Assembly: GCF_013812825.1 (NCBI RefSeq)
Contig: NZ_JACCSU010000045.1
Location: 1-64,000, forward strand
From: Sphingomonas sp.
GTDB lineage: Bacteria; Pseudomonadota; Alphaproteobacteria; Sphingomonadales; Sphingomonadaceae
Length of the DNA stretch: 64,000 bases
Direction of reading: 5' to 3'
The notes below the pieces were generated by a model. That model saw only the letters and a list, made by a program, of their open reading frames with translations. It ran no database searches and had not been told where the DNA came from. Positions 14,395-23,167 of this stretch are shown piece after piece; positions within the stretch are counted from its first letter, which is position 1; each line of letters opens with the position of its first letter. The position numbers and the translations under genes were made by a program.

Positions 14395-15141
14395 TTAGCG
14401 GAGGCGTTCCTGCAGGGCCAGCGCGGCCGCGGGCGCGCGGATCTTGGCGCCGTTGATCATGAACATGTAGACGTCGCGGCCGGCCTTTTGCCAGCGCCGC
14501 GCGCGCCGGGCGAAGGCGTCCAGCGACGCCTTGTCATAGCCGGTGGGAACCTCCTCGCGCATGCGCTGCAGCCGGGCGTAGGCGAAGGTCGCGGTGTCGG
14601 CCTCGATGCACGGGAACTCGTCGTCGTCGCCGAACACGATCGCGACGTCCCGGGCCCGGCAGAGATCGAAAAAGCGATCGTCGCGGAAGCTGTCGTGACG
14701 TGGTTCGATCACGTGGCGAAGCGGGATTCCGTCGAGCTCGCGGGGCAGCAGCTCGAGGAAGGCGGCGATGTCGTCGCGGTCGAACTTGCGGCGCGCGGCG
14801 AGCATCCACAGGATCGGCCCGAGCTTGGGCCCAAGCGCGTTCAGCCCCTGGGCGAGGAAGTTGCCGATCCCCTCGCCGGCGTCGGCCAGCCGCGGCCGGG
14901 TGACGCAAAAGCGCGAGCCCTTGATCGCGAACTGGAAGCCGTCGGGAACCGCGGCCGCCCAGGCAGCCCAGCTCTTGGGACTCTGGCGGCCGTAGAAGGT
15001 CGCGTTGATCTCGATCGCTCCGAACCTGCTCGCCGCAAACTCGAGCTCCTTCGATTGCGCAAGCTTGGGCGGATAAAAAGTTCCGCGCCACGGCGGGTAG
15101 GTCCACCCGCCGATCCCGATCCGGATCCGCCTTTTCGCGAT
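14395..15141 (-). CDS. DUF72 domain-containing protein with apparent non-standard (ATC) start
   Basis: A protein of about 248 residues in the DUF72 (YecE-like) family, a TIM-barrel fold of unknown reaction. The conserved N-terminus I-R-I-G-I-G-G-W-T-Y-P-P-W-R is intact. No ATG, GTG or TTG occurs in frame between the upstream gene's stop (TGA at 15145-15147, same frame) and this segment. The next in-frame ATG is at 14805, inside the domain. An ATC at 15141 falls exactly where an initiator would give M-A-K-R-R-I-R-I-G-I-G-G-W, with AGGGGG about 8 bases upstream. Options are a rare ATC start, readthrough of the upstream TGA, a mutated start, or a base error. The domain itself shows no internal break. 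Confidence 0.8.
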   Translation of the reverse strand: MAKRRIRIGIGGWTYPPWRGTFYPPKLAQSKELEFAASRFGAIEINATFYGRQSPKSWAAWAAAVPDGFQFAIKGSRFCVTRPRLADAGEGIGNFLAQGLNALGPKLGPILWMLAARRKFDRDDIAAFLELLPRELDGIPLRHVIEPRHDSFRDDRFFDLCRARDVAIVFGDDDEFPCIEADTATFAYARLQRMREEVPTGYDKASLDAFARRARRWQKAGRDVYMFMINGAKIRAPAAALALQERLR

Positions 15142-15144
15142 CGC

Positions 15145-15648
15145 TCAGCCCCCTGCGGCCGGCTTGTCGCTGTTGAACATGTCGGCCGCCACTTTCCAGT
15201 CGGCGCCGACCTTTTTCCAGACGACGAGATATTTTCCGGTATCGTCGATAGTCTGGCCGCCCGGCTTGGCGGTGAATCGATAGGTGCCGCGGTCCAGGGC
15301 CATATCGCCCGCGCTGGAAATCTCGATTCGCTCGGGCTGAAAGGTCAGCGTCGCTTCCGGCATTGCGTTCATCGACTGCCAGTATTGAGCGATCGCCTCC
15401 CGGCCGGTGACGAGCGGCTGGTTGGGCGCCATGACCACCCCATCGTCGGCGTAGAGTTGGGCGATCGCGGCTGAGTCGTTGGCCTTGATCAGCTGAAGCC
15501 AGCGGGCGATATTGTCGCGGATCGCCTGCTCGTCGGCGGCGGTACTGGCTTGCGCGGTCTCGGGCGTGTCGCGGTGCCCGGCCTTGTCGCATGCGGGCAG
15601 CAGCGCCGCCGAAGCGGCCAATATCAGCACATAAGTCCTCTTGATCAT
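15145..15648 (-). CDS. SnoaL-like/DUF4440 lipoprotein
   Basis: A protein of 167 residues with a lipoprotein signal: a basic start (M-I-K-R), hydrophobic core, and lipobox L-L-P-A-C near residue 20. The mature part is a nuclear transport factor 2-like fold of the SnoaL/DUF4440 kind, with A-Q-L-Y-A-D-D-G-V-V-M-A-P and W-K-V-A-A-D-M-F. Such domains bind small ligands or act as auxiliary domains; no reaction can be assigned. The ATG at 15648 has a good GGAGGG ribosome binding site; the frame continues upstream to 15714 without a better start. Its TGA stop is in the same frame as the DUF72 gene that follows. Confidence 0.85.
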   Translation of the reverse strand: MIKRTYVLILAASAALLPACDKAGHRDTPETAQASTAADEQAIRDNIARWLQLIKANDSAAIAQLYADDGVVMAPNQPLVTGREAIAQYWQSMNAMPEATLTFQPERIEISSAGDMALDRGTYRFTAKPGGQTIDDTGKYLVVWKKVGADWKVAADMFNSDKPAAGG

Positions 15649-15746
15649 CGTTCCCTCCGTCGCGTTTGAGGACGCACTGGGAACGCCAGGCGCTCCGGAA
15701 ACCGGATCAATCATCTCCCGGCGAGTCGCACAAGCCGCACTGGACG

Positions 15747-16790
15747 TCAGACGAGGCTCGGGACGAGGATCTTGTGGACCGTGCCGCTCTTCGACGTCGC
15801 CACTTGATGGACGGCGCCGACCTGGGTGACGAAGCGCTCGACCAGCCGCGTGCCAAGGCCGCTTCGCGCTCCGGGCGGCCGCTCCGGAATGCCCGAGCCA
15901 TTGTCCTCGACGATGATCGCGACTCCGTCGGGGCGCGTTTCGGAGCTCACTCGGATGACGCCCCCGGAGCCGTTATTGAAGGCGTGCTTGAGCGAGTTGG
16001 TCACGAGCTCGTTGACGATGATCGACAAATGGATCGCCTTTTCGGTGCTGGCGCTGAGATCGTCGATATCGCATTCGACCTTCACTTCGTCGCGCGACAG
16101 GCCGCGCCTGATCTGCTCGCACAGCTCGCACAGATGATCGCCGAGCCGCACGGTGCCGAGATCTTCGCTTCGAAGCGCGAGTTGCTCGGAGGCCCGCGAC
16201 ACCGCGTTCACCCGGTCGGCGGCGTCGCGGAGCGCCTGGCTGACCTCTGGCAGCTGGGCCCGCTGGGCCTGCAGCATCAGCAGCGCGACCACGGTCTGGT
16301 AATTGTTCTTGGTGCGGTGGTCGATCTCGCGCAGCGCTTGGCTCAGCAGGTCCATCTGCCGCTCCTGCTCGGCGAGCGCGTTCGCCACCTCGCGCTGGTA
16401 GAAGGCAATGACCGCCAGGATCAGCAATTGCGCTCCGGTTGCGAACAGGAATGCGCCCGCCGCTTGCGTCTCGGTCGGCACGAAACTCCCGCGAGGCTCC
16501 ACGACCGCGTACAAGGTGAACAACTGGCCGATCAGCAGGGTCAGCAGGCCGCTTCGCCAGCCGGCGAGCGCGCAGGCGATCACGACCCCGAGAAAAATCA
16601 GCGCATAGGGCGCCTGCTGCCCGAGCAGGGGCTCCAGCGGCATGCGCGCAGCGATCATTGCGACCGCGACCACGACGGCGACGCCGAGCTCGACGAGCAG
16701 CGGCGGGAACCGCCTCTCGAGCCGTTCGGGTAGCCGCGATCGGAAGATCTTCTTGATGACCCCGCCCCTACTCAGATCGCCGCGCAGCAC
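15747..16790 (-). CDS. Sensor histidine kinase (DUF4118 and HisKA_2 type)
   Basis: A membrane sensor kinase of 347 residues. The first 130 residues carry several hydrophobic segments in a DUF4118-like (KdpD-type) membrane domain. A short coiled region follows, then the HisKA_2 phosphoacceptor region with E-I-D-H-R-T-K-N-N near residues 155-163 (His158). The ATPase domain has N-E-L-V-T-N-S-L-K-H-A, D-N-G-S-G-I-P and G-L-G-T-R-L motifs. Kinases of this family in alphaproteobacteria often feed the general stress response through PhyR, but no phyR, nepR or ecfG is in the window. The start is a GTG at 16790, without a clear ribosome binding site. The region upstream is AT-rich and may hold the promoter. 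Confidence 0.9.
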   Translation of the reverse strand: MLRGDLSRGGVIKKIFRSRLPERLERRFPPLLVELGVAVVVAVAMIAARMPLEPLLGQQAPYALIFLGVVIACALAGWRSGLLTLLIGQLFTLYAVVEPRGSFVPTETQAAGAFLFATGAQLLILAVIAFYQREVANALAEQERQMDLLSQALREIDHRTKNNYQTVVALLMLQAQRAQLPEVSQALRDAADRVNAVSRASEQLALRSEDLGTVRLGDHLCELCEQIRRGLSRDEVKVECDIDDLSASTEKAIHLSIIVNELVTNSLKHAFNNGSGGVIRVSSETRPDGVAIIVEDNGSGIPERPPGARSGLGTRLVERFVTQVGAVHQVATSKSGTVHKILVPSLV

Positions 16791-16842
16791 ACGCGCGGCC
16801 TCCCCATAAGCTTCTTATATCATTAAAAAAATCTAACCTCCG

Positions 16843-16998
16843 TCAAGGTTCGCCGTCATCCTCGAACTCGAGCGCCGCGGCAGCCCCGCCGGATAGGTTC
16901 CTGGGCTTGTCCGGAGCGACCGGAACGCCGCCATCGTCGAGGTCCTTGCGCCGGCGTCCGCGACGCTTGCGCTCCTGTGCTTCGGCCCACTCCGCCAT
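16843..16998 (-). CDS. Small hypothetical protein (51 residues)
   Basis: A short minus-strand frame from an ATG at 16998. It encodes a basic N-terminal half rich in Arg and Lys, then V-P-V-A-P-D-K-P and L-S-G-G-A-A-A-A-L-E-F. The ending resembles small uncharacterised proteins I associate with sphingomonads; that resemblance is from memory. It has no signal peptide or membrane segment. The frame stays open upstream to 17118, but that part looks non-coding. It occupies the 348-base space between the histidine kinase and the sirtuin, and no other gene is visible there. Its ribosome binding site is weak. Confidence 0.5.
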   Translation of the reverse strand: MAEWAEAQERKRRGRRRKDLDDGGVPVAPDKPRNLSGGAAAALEFEDDGEP

Positions 16999-17138
16999 TT
17001 GCACGGCGTCCCTGAATGGAAATGGCCGTGGATGCGAGCGGAGTGAGCGGAATGGATCGAGGAACGGCACTGCCGGTCCAATAGCAGAATTGCGCTTCCA
17101 AGTCGCGCGGTTCGGCAAGCTCGGTTAGTGGCGCTGTC

Positions 17139-17882
17139 ATGACTTCACACGGGATTCGCAACATCGTCGTGCTGACCGGCGCCGGGGTGTCGGCGGAAAG
17201 CGGCGTCGCGACCTTCCGCGGGCCCGACGGGCTGTGGGAGGGGCACCGGGTCGAGGATGTCGCGACTCCGCAGGCCTTTGCGCGCGACCCGGCGCTGGTC
17301 CACGCGTTCTACGATGCCCGGCGCGCGAAGCTCGGCACCATCGGACCCAACGCCGCGCACGAGGCTCTCGCGCGACTCGACTGCGAATGGCCCGGCAAGC
17401 TGCTGCTGGTCACCCAGAACGTCGACGACCTGCACGAGCGGGCGGGCTCGAAGCGGCTGCTGCACATGCATGGCGAGCTCAAGCGCGGCTGGTGTCTCGA
17501 GTGCGACGACCGGTTCGAATGGGACGGGGTGATGGGTGAGGGGGCGGTCTGCCCGGCTTGCGCCACGCCAGGCCGGGTGCGACCGGACATCGTCTGGTTC
17601 GGCGAGATGCCGTACGAGATGGAGCGGATCGACGAGGCGCTGCAGCGCTGCGACCTGTTCGTGTCGATCGGCACTTCGGGCGCCGTCTATCCGGCCGCGG
17701 GCTTCGTCCAGACCGCGCGCTACTGCGGCGCCCGGACGCTCGAGCTCAACCTCGAGCCGAGCTTGGCCAGCTTCCTGTTCGACGAAAGCCGCACCGGCCG
17801 CGCCGGGGAGCTGGTGCCGGTGTGGGTTGAGGAACTTCTATCCGGTGCTCACTCCGCCCACTCGAGCCCGATGTCGCGGTAG
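17139..17882 (+). CDS. cobB: NAD-dependent protein deacylase (sirtuin, class III type)
   Basis: Sirtuin of 247 residues that removes acyl groups from lysines using NAD. It shows the G-A-G-V-S-A-E-S-G-V motif near residue 14, T-Q-N-V-D-D-L-H, and the catalytic H-M-H-G-E. Four zinc cysteines lie in C-L-E-C and C-P-A-C. The segment F-Y-D-A-R-R contains the Tyr-x-x-Arg pair that marks class III sirtuins such as SIRT5 and E. coli CobB, so removal of succinyl as well as acetyl groups is likely. The 3' end overlaps the convergent era gene by 34 bases. It is probably a single-gene transcript. Confidence 0.93.
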   Translation: MTSHGIRNIVVLTGAGVSAESGVATFRGPDGLWEGHRVEDVATPQAFARDPALVHAFYDARRAKLGTIGPNAAHEALARLDCEWPGKLLLVTQNVDDLHERAGSKRLLHMHGELKRGWCLECDDRFEWDGVMGEGAVCPACATPGRVRPDIVWFGEMPYEMERIDEALQRCDLFVSIGTSGAVYPAAGFVQTARYCGARTLELNLEPSLASFLFDESRTGRAGELVPVWVEELLSGAHSAHSSPMSR

Positions 17883-18742
17883 AGCGAGCGGTCTTCGTCC
17901 CAGCGCGGGTTGACCTTGACGTGCAGGAACAGATGGACCTTGCGGCCGAGGTGCTCGGCGATGGCTTCGCGCGCCGCCTGGCCGATGCTCTTCAGGCGCG
18001 TTCCGCCCTTGCCGAGCACGATCGCCTTCTGGCTGTCGCGGTCGACCAGAATCTGCTGGTGGATGACGGTCGAGCCGTCCTTGCGATCCTCCCATTTTTC
18101 GGTCGCGACGACCGATGAATAGGGCAGCTCGGCGTGCAGCTGCCCGTAGATCTGCTCGCGGGTCAATTCGGCGGCGACCATCCGCTCGGTGGCGTCGCTC
18201 AGCTGGTCGGCGGGGAAGTGCCACGGCGCTTCGGGCATCGCATCGGCGAGCGCGCGCTTGAGGTCGGCGACTCCATCGCCGGTGGTGGCCGAAACCATGA
18301 ACAATTGCCGCGGATTGAGCCGCTCGGAAAGCTGCGCCGCGAGAGCGAGCAGATCCTCCTTGGGCGCGATGTCGACCTTGTTGAGGGCGATCATCAGCGG
18401 CTGCGAATGACCTTCGACGCCGGCGAGCATCGCCTCGACCCGCTCGCCGAGCCGGGCCGCGGCGTCGATCACCAGCAGCACCAGATCGGCGTCCTCGGCT
18501 CCGGCCCAGGCGGCGGCGACCATTGCCCGGTCGAGCCGGCGGCGCGGAGCGAAGATGCCCGGCGTATCGACGAGCAGGATCTGCGCCTCGTCCTCGATCG
18601 CGATTCCCATCAGCCGCGCTCGCGTGGTCTGCGCCTTGGCGCTGACGATTGCGACCTTCTGACCGACCAGCGCATTGACCAGCGTCGACTTGCCGGCGTT
18701 GGGAGCGCCGATCACCGCGACGAAACCGCAGCGGGTGGTCAT
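17849..18742 (-). CDS. era: GTPase Era
   Basis: Essential GTPase that binds 16S rRNA and assists small-subunit maturation. The protein is 297 residues. The P-loop G-A-P-N-A-G-K-S-T lies at residues 12-20, followed by D-T-P-G-I, N-K-V-D and S-A-T-T-G motifs of the G domain. A C-terminal KH domain carries the G-K-G-G-T-R-L-K-S-I-G signature. The ATG at 18742 overlaps the rnc stop as ATGA. The order lepB-rnc-era is the usual proteobacterial arrangement and links rRNA processing with ribosome assembly. Its 3' end overlaps the convergent sirtuin gene. Confidence 0.97.
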   Translation of the reverse strand: MTTRCGFVAVIGAPNAGKSTLVNALVGQKVAIVSAKAQTTRARLMGIAIEDEAQILLVDTPGIFAPRRRLDRAMVAAAWAGAEDADLVLLVIDAAARLGERVEAMLAGVEGHSQPLMIALNKVDIAPKEDLLALAAQLSERLNPRQLFMVSATTGDGVADLKRALADAMPEAPWHFPADQLSDATERMVAAELTREQIYGQLHAELPYSSVVATEKWEDRKDGSTVIHQQILVDRDSQKAIVLGKGGTRLKSIGQAAREAIAEHLGRKVHLFLHVKVNPRWDEDRSLYRDIGLEWAE

Positions 18743-19401
18743 GCCAGCTGCTCCAGCAGAGCGGTCGCGGCGGCGGTTTCGGCTTCGTGCTTGCTCGAAC
18801 CTTCGCCGTCGGCCTCGCCATAGCCCTTGACCGAGGCTCGAACCGTGAAGCGGGGCGCATGCGGCGGGCCGGTGCGCTCGATCACCTTGTAGGTCGGCGG
18901 CTTGCGGCCATGCCCCTCGGCCCATTCGTGCAGCAGCGACTTGGGATGCCGGGGCGCGCTCGATTGCGAATCGACGATCGGCGCCCACGCGCGGCGAATG
19001 AAGCTGCGAGCGGCATTGACGCCGCCTTCGAGGTAAAGCGCGCCGATCAGCCCTTCGGTCACGTCGCCGAGGATGTTGTCGCTCTGGGACCCGCCGTCGT
19101 CCCACGCCTGCTTGCCCAGCCGCAGATAATCGACGAGCCCGAGATCGCGGGCGACCAGCGCGCACTGGGCCCGCGAGACCAGATTGGTGAAGCGGTGCGA
19201 GAGCAAGCCCTCGGGCTCGCTTGGAAACAGCTCGCTCAGCCATTCGGCCATGACCAGGCCGAGCACGCGGTCGCCGAGGAACTCGAGGCGCTGGTAATGG
19301 TCGCGGCCGAAGCTGGGGTGAGTCAGCGCCCGCTCGAACAGTGCAAGGTCGTTGGGCTGGTGGCCGAGCTTGTCGCGGACGAAGGTCGCGAGATCGCTCA
19401 T
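18739..19401 (-). CDS. rnc: Ribonuclease III
   Basis: Double-strand-specific RNase that processes rRNA and other structured RNAs. The protein is 220 residues. The catalytic signature L-E-F-L-G-D-R-V-L-G-L-V lies at residues 39-50, and the second acidic cluster is in D-N-I-L-G-D-V-T-E. A C-terminal double-stranded RNA-binding domain spans about residues 150-220, ending with the S-S-K-H-E-A-E-T-A-A-A segment. The ATG at 19401 overlaps the lepB stop (ATGA), and the gene's own stop overlaps the era start in the same way, so the three genes are tightly coupled. Confidence 0.97.
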   Translation of the reverse strand: MSDLATFVRDKLGHQPNDLALFERALTHPSFGRDHYQRLEFLGDRVLGLVMAEWLSELFPSEPEGLLSHRFTNLVSRAQCALVARDLGLVDYLRLGKQAWDDGGSQSDNILGDVTEGLIGALYLEGGVNAARSFIRRAWAPIVDSQSSAPRHPKSLLHEWAEGHGRKPPTYKVIERTGPPHAPRFTVRASVKGYGEADGEGSSKHEAETAAATALLEQLA

Positions 19402-20249
19402 TCGGGATCGCCGGTATAGCCGTTGCCGATGCGGCTGCCGCGAAGCGCGGTAAACCAGGTCCATGGCTTGAGGTAGGAGGCGCTGCCGTCGGTCGACCAG
19501 AAGGTGACGAGCCCCCGGCCGACCAGGTTCTCGATGGGAACCAGGCCGATGCCGCCTTCGGCCGGGGTGAAGCGGCTGTCGAGGCTGTCGTCGCGGTTGT
19601 CGCCCATCAGGAAAATATGGCCTGGCGGGACTTTCAGCGACGCAAAATCGTCGGCTCGGGGATTTTCGACCTGGTCGAGCACCGTGTAGCTGGGACCGCC
19701 GGGGAGGGTCTCGCGATAGGCGGGATACAGGCAATAGCTGCGGCCGTCGCCGCGAGTGATGACGAACGGGCGGGCCGGAGGCACCACCTTGCACGGGCTG
19801 TTGGGGGAGATCGGCATCGCGAACGGCCGCAGCGATTGGCGGGACAGCGCCCGGCCGTTGAGGATCAGCATCCCGCCCCGGGCCTCGATGGTGTCGCCGG
19901 GAATGGCGATGACACGCTTGACGAAATCCATTTCGGCGCCGGGCGGCCGGAACACCGCGACGTCGCCGCGCTCGGGGAGTTTCGCCAGCACTCGCCCGTC
20001 GAAAGAGGGGAAGGTGAACGGGAAGCTGTAGCGCGAATAGCCGTACGGCCATTTGGCGACGAACAGATAATCGCCGACATAGAGGGTGGGGATCATCGAT
20101 CCGGTCGGGATGCTGAACGGAGCGACCAGGAAGCTGCGGATCGCCCAAGCCGCCAGAGCGAGGATCAGCAGGAAGCGCAGCAGGCCGCCGTCACGGCCTT
20201 TGGCGCCGCGCTCGGCCCGGGTTCGCGATCTAGGGCGGGTCCAGGACAT
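19398..20249 (-). CDS. lepB: Signal peptidase I
   Basis: Cleaves signal peptides of exported proteins at the outer face of the inner membrane. The protein is about 283 residues. One N-terminal membrane segment lies at about residues 22-42. The catalytic serine is in I-P-T-G-S-M-I-P-T-L (Ser51), and the general-base lysine in D-F-V-K-R-V-I-A-I-P-G-D (Lys111). The box G-D-N-R-D-D-S-L-D-S-R and the segment near I-G-L-V-P are present. The ATG at 20249 is preferred; the frame extends to 20300 but the extra residues look unrelated. It heads the lepB-rnc-era operon and diverges from pgi. Confidence 0.96.
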   Translation of the reverse strand: MSWTRPRSRTRAERGAKGRDGGLLRFLLILALAAWAIRSFLVAPFSIPTGSMIPTLYVGDYLFVAKWPYGYSRYSFPFTFPSFDGRVLAKLPERGDVAVFRPPGAEMDFVKRVIAIPGDTIEARGGMLILNGRALSRQSLRPFAMPISPNSPCKVVPPARPFVITRGDGRSYCLYPAYRETLPGGPSYTVLDQVENPRADDFASLKVPPGHIFLMGDNRDDSLDSRFTPAEGGIGLVPIENLVGRGLVTFWSTDGSASYLKPWTWFTALRGSRIGNGYTGDPE

Positions 20250-20330
20250 GAGCCGGTGCTTCTTTCGGGCGGACGCGTAACCGTCAAGCGGGGGTGGCAA
20301 TATGAGGGCCGCCGATTATGAGGCGCTTGC

Positions 20331-21827
20331 ATGGCGGGCAAGCAGTGGCAGGCGATCGACTCACATGGCGCCCGGCGCCTCGATGAGCTGTTCAAGGCCG
20401 AGCCCGACCGCTTGAGCCGGCTGAGCTTCGAAGTCGCCGGAATCTATTTCGACTGGTCGAAGACCCACCTCGATACGGAGCTGGTCGAGACGTTTGCCGC
20501 ACTAAGCGAAAAGCAGGGGTTCGCGGCCGCTCGCGAGGCGTTGTTCGCCGGCGGGATCGTCAACCCGAGCGAGGGCCAGCCGGCCGAACATGTCGCCGAG
20601 CGCGGCAATGGCGCTCCCGATGCGGTGGATCTGGCGAGCGCCCGCCGGCAGCGGATGCGCGCCTTGATCGACGCGATCGAGGGCGGGGCGTTCGGCGACG
20701 TCACCGGAGTGCTGCACATCGGCATCGGCGGATCGGTGCTTGGGCCGGCACTGCTGGTCGACGCGCTCGGCCGGCGGAGCGTCGGCTACAAGGTCAAATT
20801 CCTGTCCAACATCGACGGCGAGGCGTTCGACGAGGCGGTCGGCGACCTCGACCCGGCGACGACCCTGGTCGTGGCCGCATCGAAGACCTTTACCACCACC
20901 GAGACCCTGGCCAACATGGGCGCCGCGCTGCGCTGGCTGGCCGCGGCCGGGGTCGAGGACCCGCACGGGCGGCTGATCGCGGTGACCGCCAGGCCCGAAG
21001 CGGCGGTCGAGGCGGGCATCGACGAGACCCGCGTGCTGCAGTTCGCGCCGGGCGTCGGCGGGCGCTACTCGCTGTGGAGCTCGGTCGGAGTGTCGGCCGC
21101 GCTCGCGCTGGGCTGGGACATGTTCGAGGAGCTGCTCGAAGGCGCGGCCGAGATGGACCGCCATTTCCGCTTTGCGGAAGCCGCGCAGAACGTGCCGCTG
21201 GTCGCGGCGTTCGCCGACCGCCTTTACGCGCGCCAGGGCTGCCAGACGCGCGCCGTGTTTGCCTACGACGAGCGGCTGCGGCTGCTGCCCGCCTATCTCC
21301 AGCAGCTGGAGATGGAATCGAACGGCAAGTCGGTGACCGCCGACGGCAAGCCGTTCGGCCAGGCCAGCGCGCCCGTCACCTGGGGCGGCACCGGGACCGA
21401 TGCTCAGCACGCGGTGTTCCAGCTGCTCCACCAGGGGACGGTGAGGGTGCCGGCCGAGTTCGTCGCCGCCGCGGAGGCCGACCATTCGCAGGCCGACGAG
21501 CATCACCGGCTGCTGCTGCTCAACGCATTCGCTCAGGGCGCGGCGCTGATGCACGGGCGGGCGAGCGACGATCCGCAACGCAGCTACCCGGGCGACCGGC
21601 CGAGCTCGACGGTGCTGCTCGAGCGGCTCGACGCCCGGTCGCTGGGCGCGCTGATCGCTTTTTACGAGCACCGGACGTTTGCCAACGCGGTGCTGCTGGG
21701 AATCAACCCGTTCGATCAGTTCGGAGTCGAGCTCGGCAAACAAATCGCGCGCGAGCTCGGCGAGGGCACGGACGAGGCTACGCTCGATCCATCGACCCGG
21801 GCGCTGATGGAAAGAGCGGGCGTCTGA
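20331..21827 (+). CDS. pgi: Glucose-6-phosphate isomerase
   Basis: Interconverts glucose-6-phosphate and fructose-6-phosphate. The protein is 498 residues. Signature segments include G-I-G-G-S-V-L-G-P near residue 131, the S-K-T-F-T-T-T-E-T phosphate-binding loop, and a C-terminal G-I-N-P-F-D-Q-F-G-V-E-L-G-K containing the conserved lysine. It begins a plus-strand run in which each stop overlaps the next start: pgi, gor, the PYROXD2-like oxidoreductase and then the CoA transferase. Its product feeds the glmS step encoded earlier in the window. Divergent from lepB with about 80 bases between the starts. Confidence 0.96.
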   Translation: MAGKQWQAIDSHGARRLDELFKAEPDRLSRLSFEVAGIYFDWSKTHLDTELVETFAALSEKQGFAAAREALFAGGIVNPSEGQPAEHVAERGNGAPDAVDLASARRQRMRALIDAIEGGAFGDVTGVLHIGIGGSVLGPALLVDALGRRSVGYKVKFLSNIDGEAFDEAVGDLDPATTLVVAASKTFTTTETLANMGAALRWLAAAGVEDPHGRLIAVTARPEAAVEAGIDETRVLQFAPGVGGRYSLWSSVGVSAALALGWDMFEELLEGAAEMDRHFRFAEAAQNVPLVAAFADRLYARQGCQTRAVFAYDERLRLLPAYLQQLEMESNGKSVTADGKPFGQASAPVTWGGTGTDAQHAVFQLLHQGTVRVPAEFVAAAEADHSQADEHHRLLLLNAFAQGAALMHGRASDDPQRSYPGDRPSSTVLLERLDARSLGALIAFYEHRTFANAVLLGINPFDQFGVELGKQIARELGEGTDEATLDPSTRALMERAGV

Positions 21828-23167
21828 TGGCGGATTACGACCTGTTCGTGATCGGCGCCGGGTCGGGCGGGGTGCGCGCGGCGCGGGTCGCGGCGGCGCA
21901 CGGCGCCAAGGTGGGAATCGCCGAGGAGCATAAGGTCGGCGGAACCTGCGTGGTGCGCGGCTGCATCCCAAAGAAGCTGCTGGTCTACGGAGCGCATTTC
22001 GCCGAGGACATCGACGACGCGGCGATGTTCGGCTGGGACGTTCCGGAGAAGCGCTTCGACTGGGCGGTGCTGAGGGACAATGTGCTCGCCGAAGTGGCGC
22101 GGCTGGAAGGCGCCTACACCGACACGCTGACCAACCACGACGTCGAAATCTTCCATGAGAGAGCGGAGCTTGCGGGGCCCAGCTCGGTCCGCCTCGCCTC
22201 GGGTCGGACGGTCAGCGCCGGCAAGATCCTGATCGCCACCGGCGCCCGCCCGCTGATGCCCGAGATCCCGGGGATCGAGCATGCGATCAGCTCGAACGAA
22301 GTGTTCCACCTCGAGAAATTGCCCAGGCGCATCGTCATCGTCGGAGGCGGCTATATCGCCAACGAATTCGCCGGCATCTTTCACCAGTTCGGATGCCAGG
22401 TGACGCTGGTCAACCGAAGCGACGTCATCCTGCGTGGCTACGACCAGCAAATCGTCGACCGGCTGCTGCAGATCTCGATCAAGAAGGGCATCCACTTCGA
22501 GTTCAACGCGACGTTCGAACGGATCGAGGCCAAGGCCGACGGCAGCCGAAGTTCGACCATGACCGGGTGCGAGGACCTGGAATCCGACCAGGTGCTGTTC
22601 GCGGTCGGGCGGCGCCCCAACGTCGAAGGGCTCGGTTGCGATGCGGCCGGTGTTGCCGTCGGCGAAAAGGGCGAGATCAAGGTCGATGACGACAATTGCA
22701 CGTCCGTGCCGTCGATCTTCGCGGTCGGCGATGTCACCAACCGGGTGCAGCTGACACCGGTGGCGATCCGGGAGGGGCAGGCGTTCGCCGACACCCATTT
22801 CGGCGGCAAGCCGACGCTGGTCGATTACGGCTGCATCCCATCGGCGGTGTTCAGCCATCCGCCGCTCGCCGCCGTCGGAATGACGGAAGGGCAGGCGCGC
22901 AACAAGCTCGGCTCGGTCAAGGCCTATATTTCGGACTTCCGGCCGCTGAAGAATGTGCTCGCCGGCCGCAACGAGCGCTCGCTCTACAAGCTGGTGGTCG
23001 ACGGCCACAACGACCGCATCGTCGGAGTGCACATGATCGGCCCCGACGCGCCGGAAATCCTGCAGGCGGCGGCGATCGCCGTGAAGGCCAGGCTCAAGAA
23101 GTCGGACTTCGACTCGGTGGTCGCGCTCCACCCGACAATGGCCGAAGAATTGGTGCTGATGCGCTGA
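21827..23167 (+). CDS. gor: Glutathione-disulfide reductase
   Basis: FAD enzyme that reduces glutathione disulfide with NADPH. The protein is 446 residues. The FAD motif G-A-G-S-G-G lies near residue 10. The redox pair is in G-G-T-C-V-V-R-G-C-I-P-K-K (Cys41 and Cys46). The NADPH-binding motif is G-G-G-Y-I-A-N-E-F, and the dimer-interface end is H-P-T-M-A-E-E-L, with the catalytic His-Glu pair. The spacing C-x4-C with V-V-R is that of glutathione reductase and not of lipoamide dehydrogenase. The ATG overlaps the pgi stop by one base, and its own stop overlaps the next start. Coupling with pgi links it to NADPH supply, by inference. Confidence 0.95.
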   Translation: MADYDLFVIGAGSGGVRAARVAAAHGAKVGIAEEHKVGGTCVVRGCIPKKLLVYGAHFAEDIDDAAMFGWDVPEKRFDWAVLRDNVLAEVARLEGAYTDTLTNHDVEIFHERAELAGPSSVRLASGRTVSAGKILIATGARPLMPEIPGIEHAISSNEVFHLEKLPRRIVIVGGGYIANEFAGIFHQFGCQVTLVNRSDVILRGYDQQIVDRLLQISIKKGIHFEFNATFERIEAKADGSRSSTMTGCEDLESDQVLFAVGRRPNVEGLGCDAAGVAVGEKGEIKVDDDNCTSVPSIFAVGDVTNRVQLTPVAIREGQAFADTHFGGKPTLVDYGCIPSAVFSHPPLAAVGMTEGQARNKLGSVKAYISDFRPLKNVLAGRNERSLYKLVVDGHNDRIVGVHMIGPDAPEILQAAAIAVKARLKKSDFDSVVALHPTMAEELVLMR

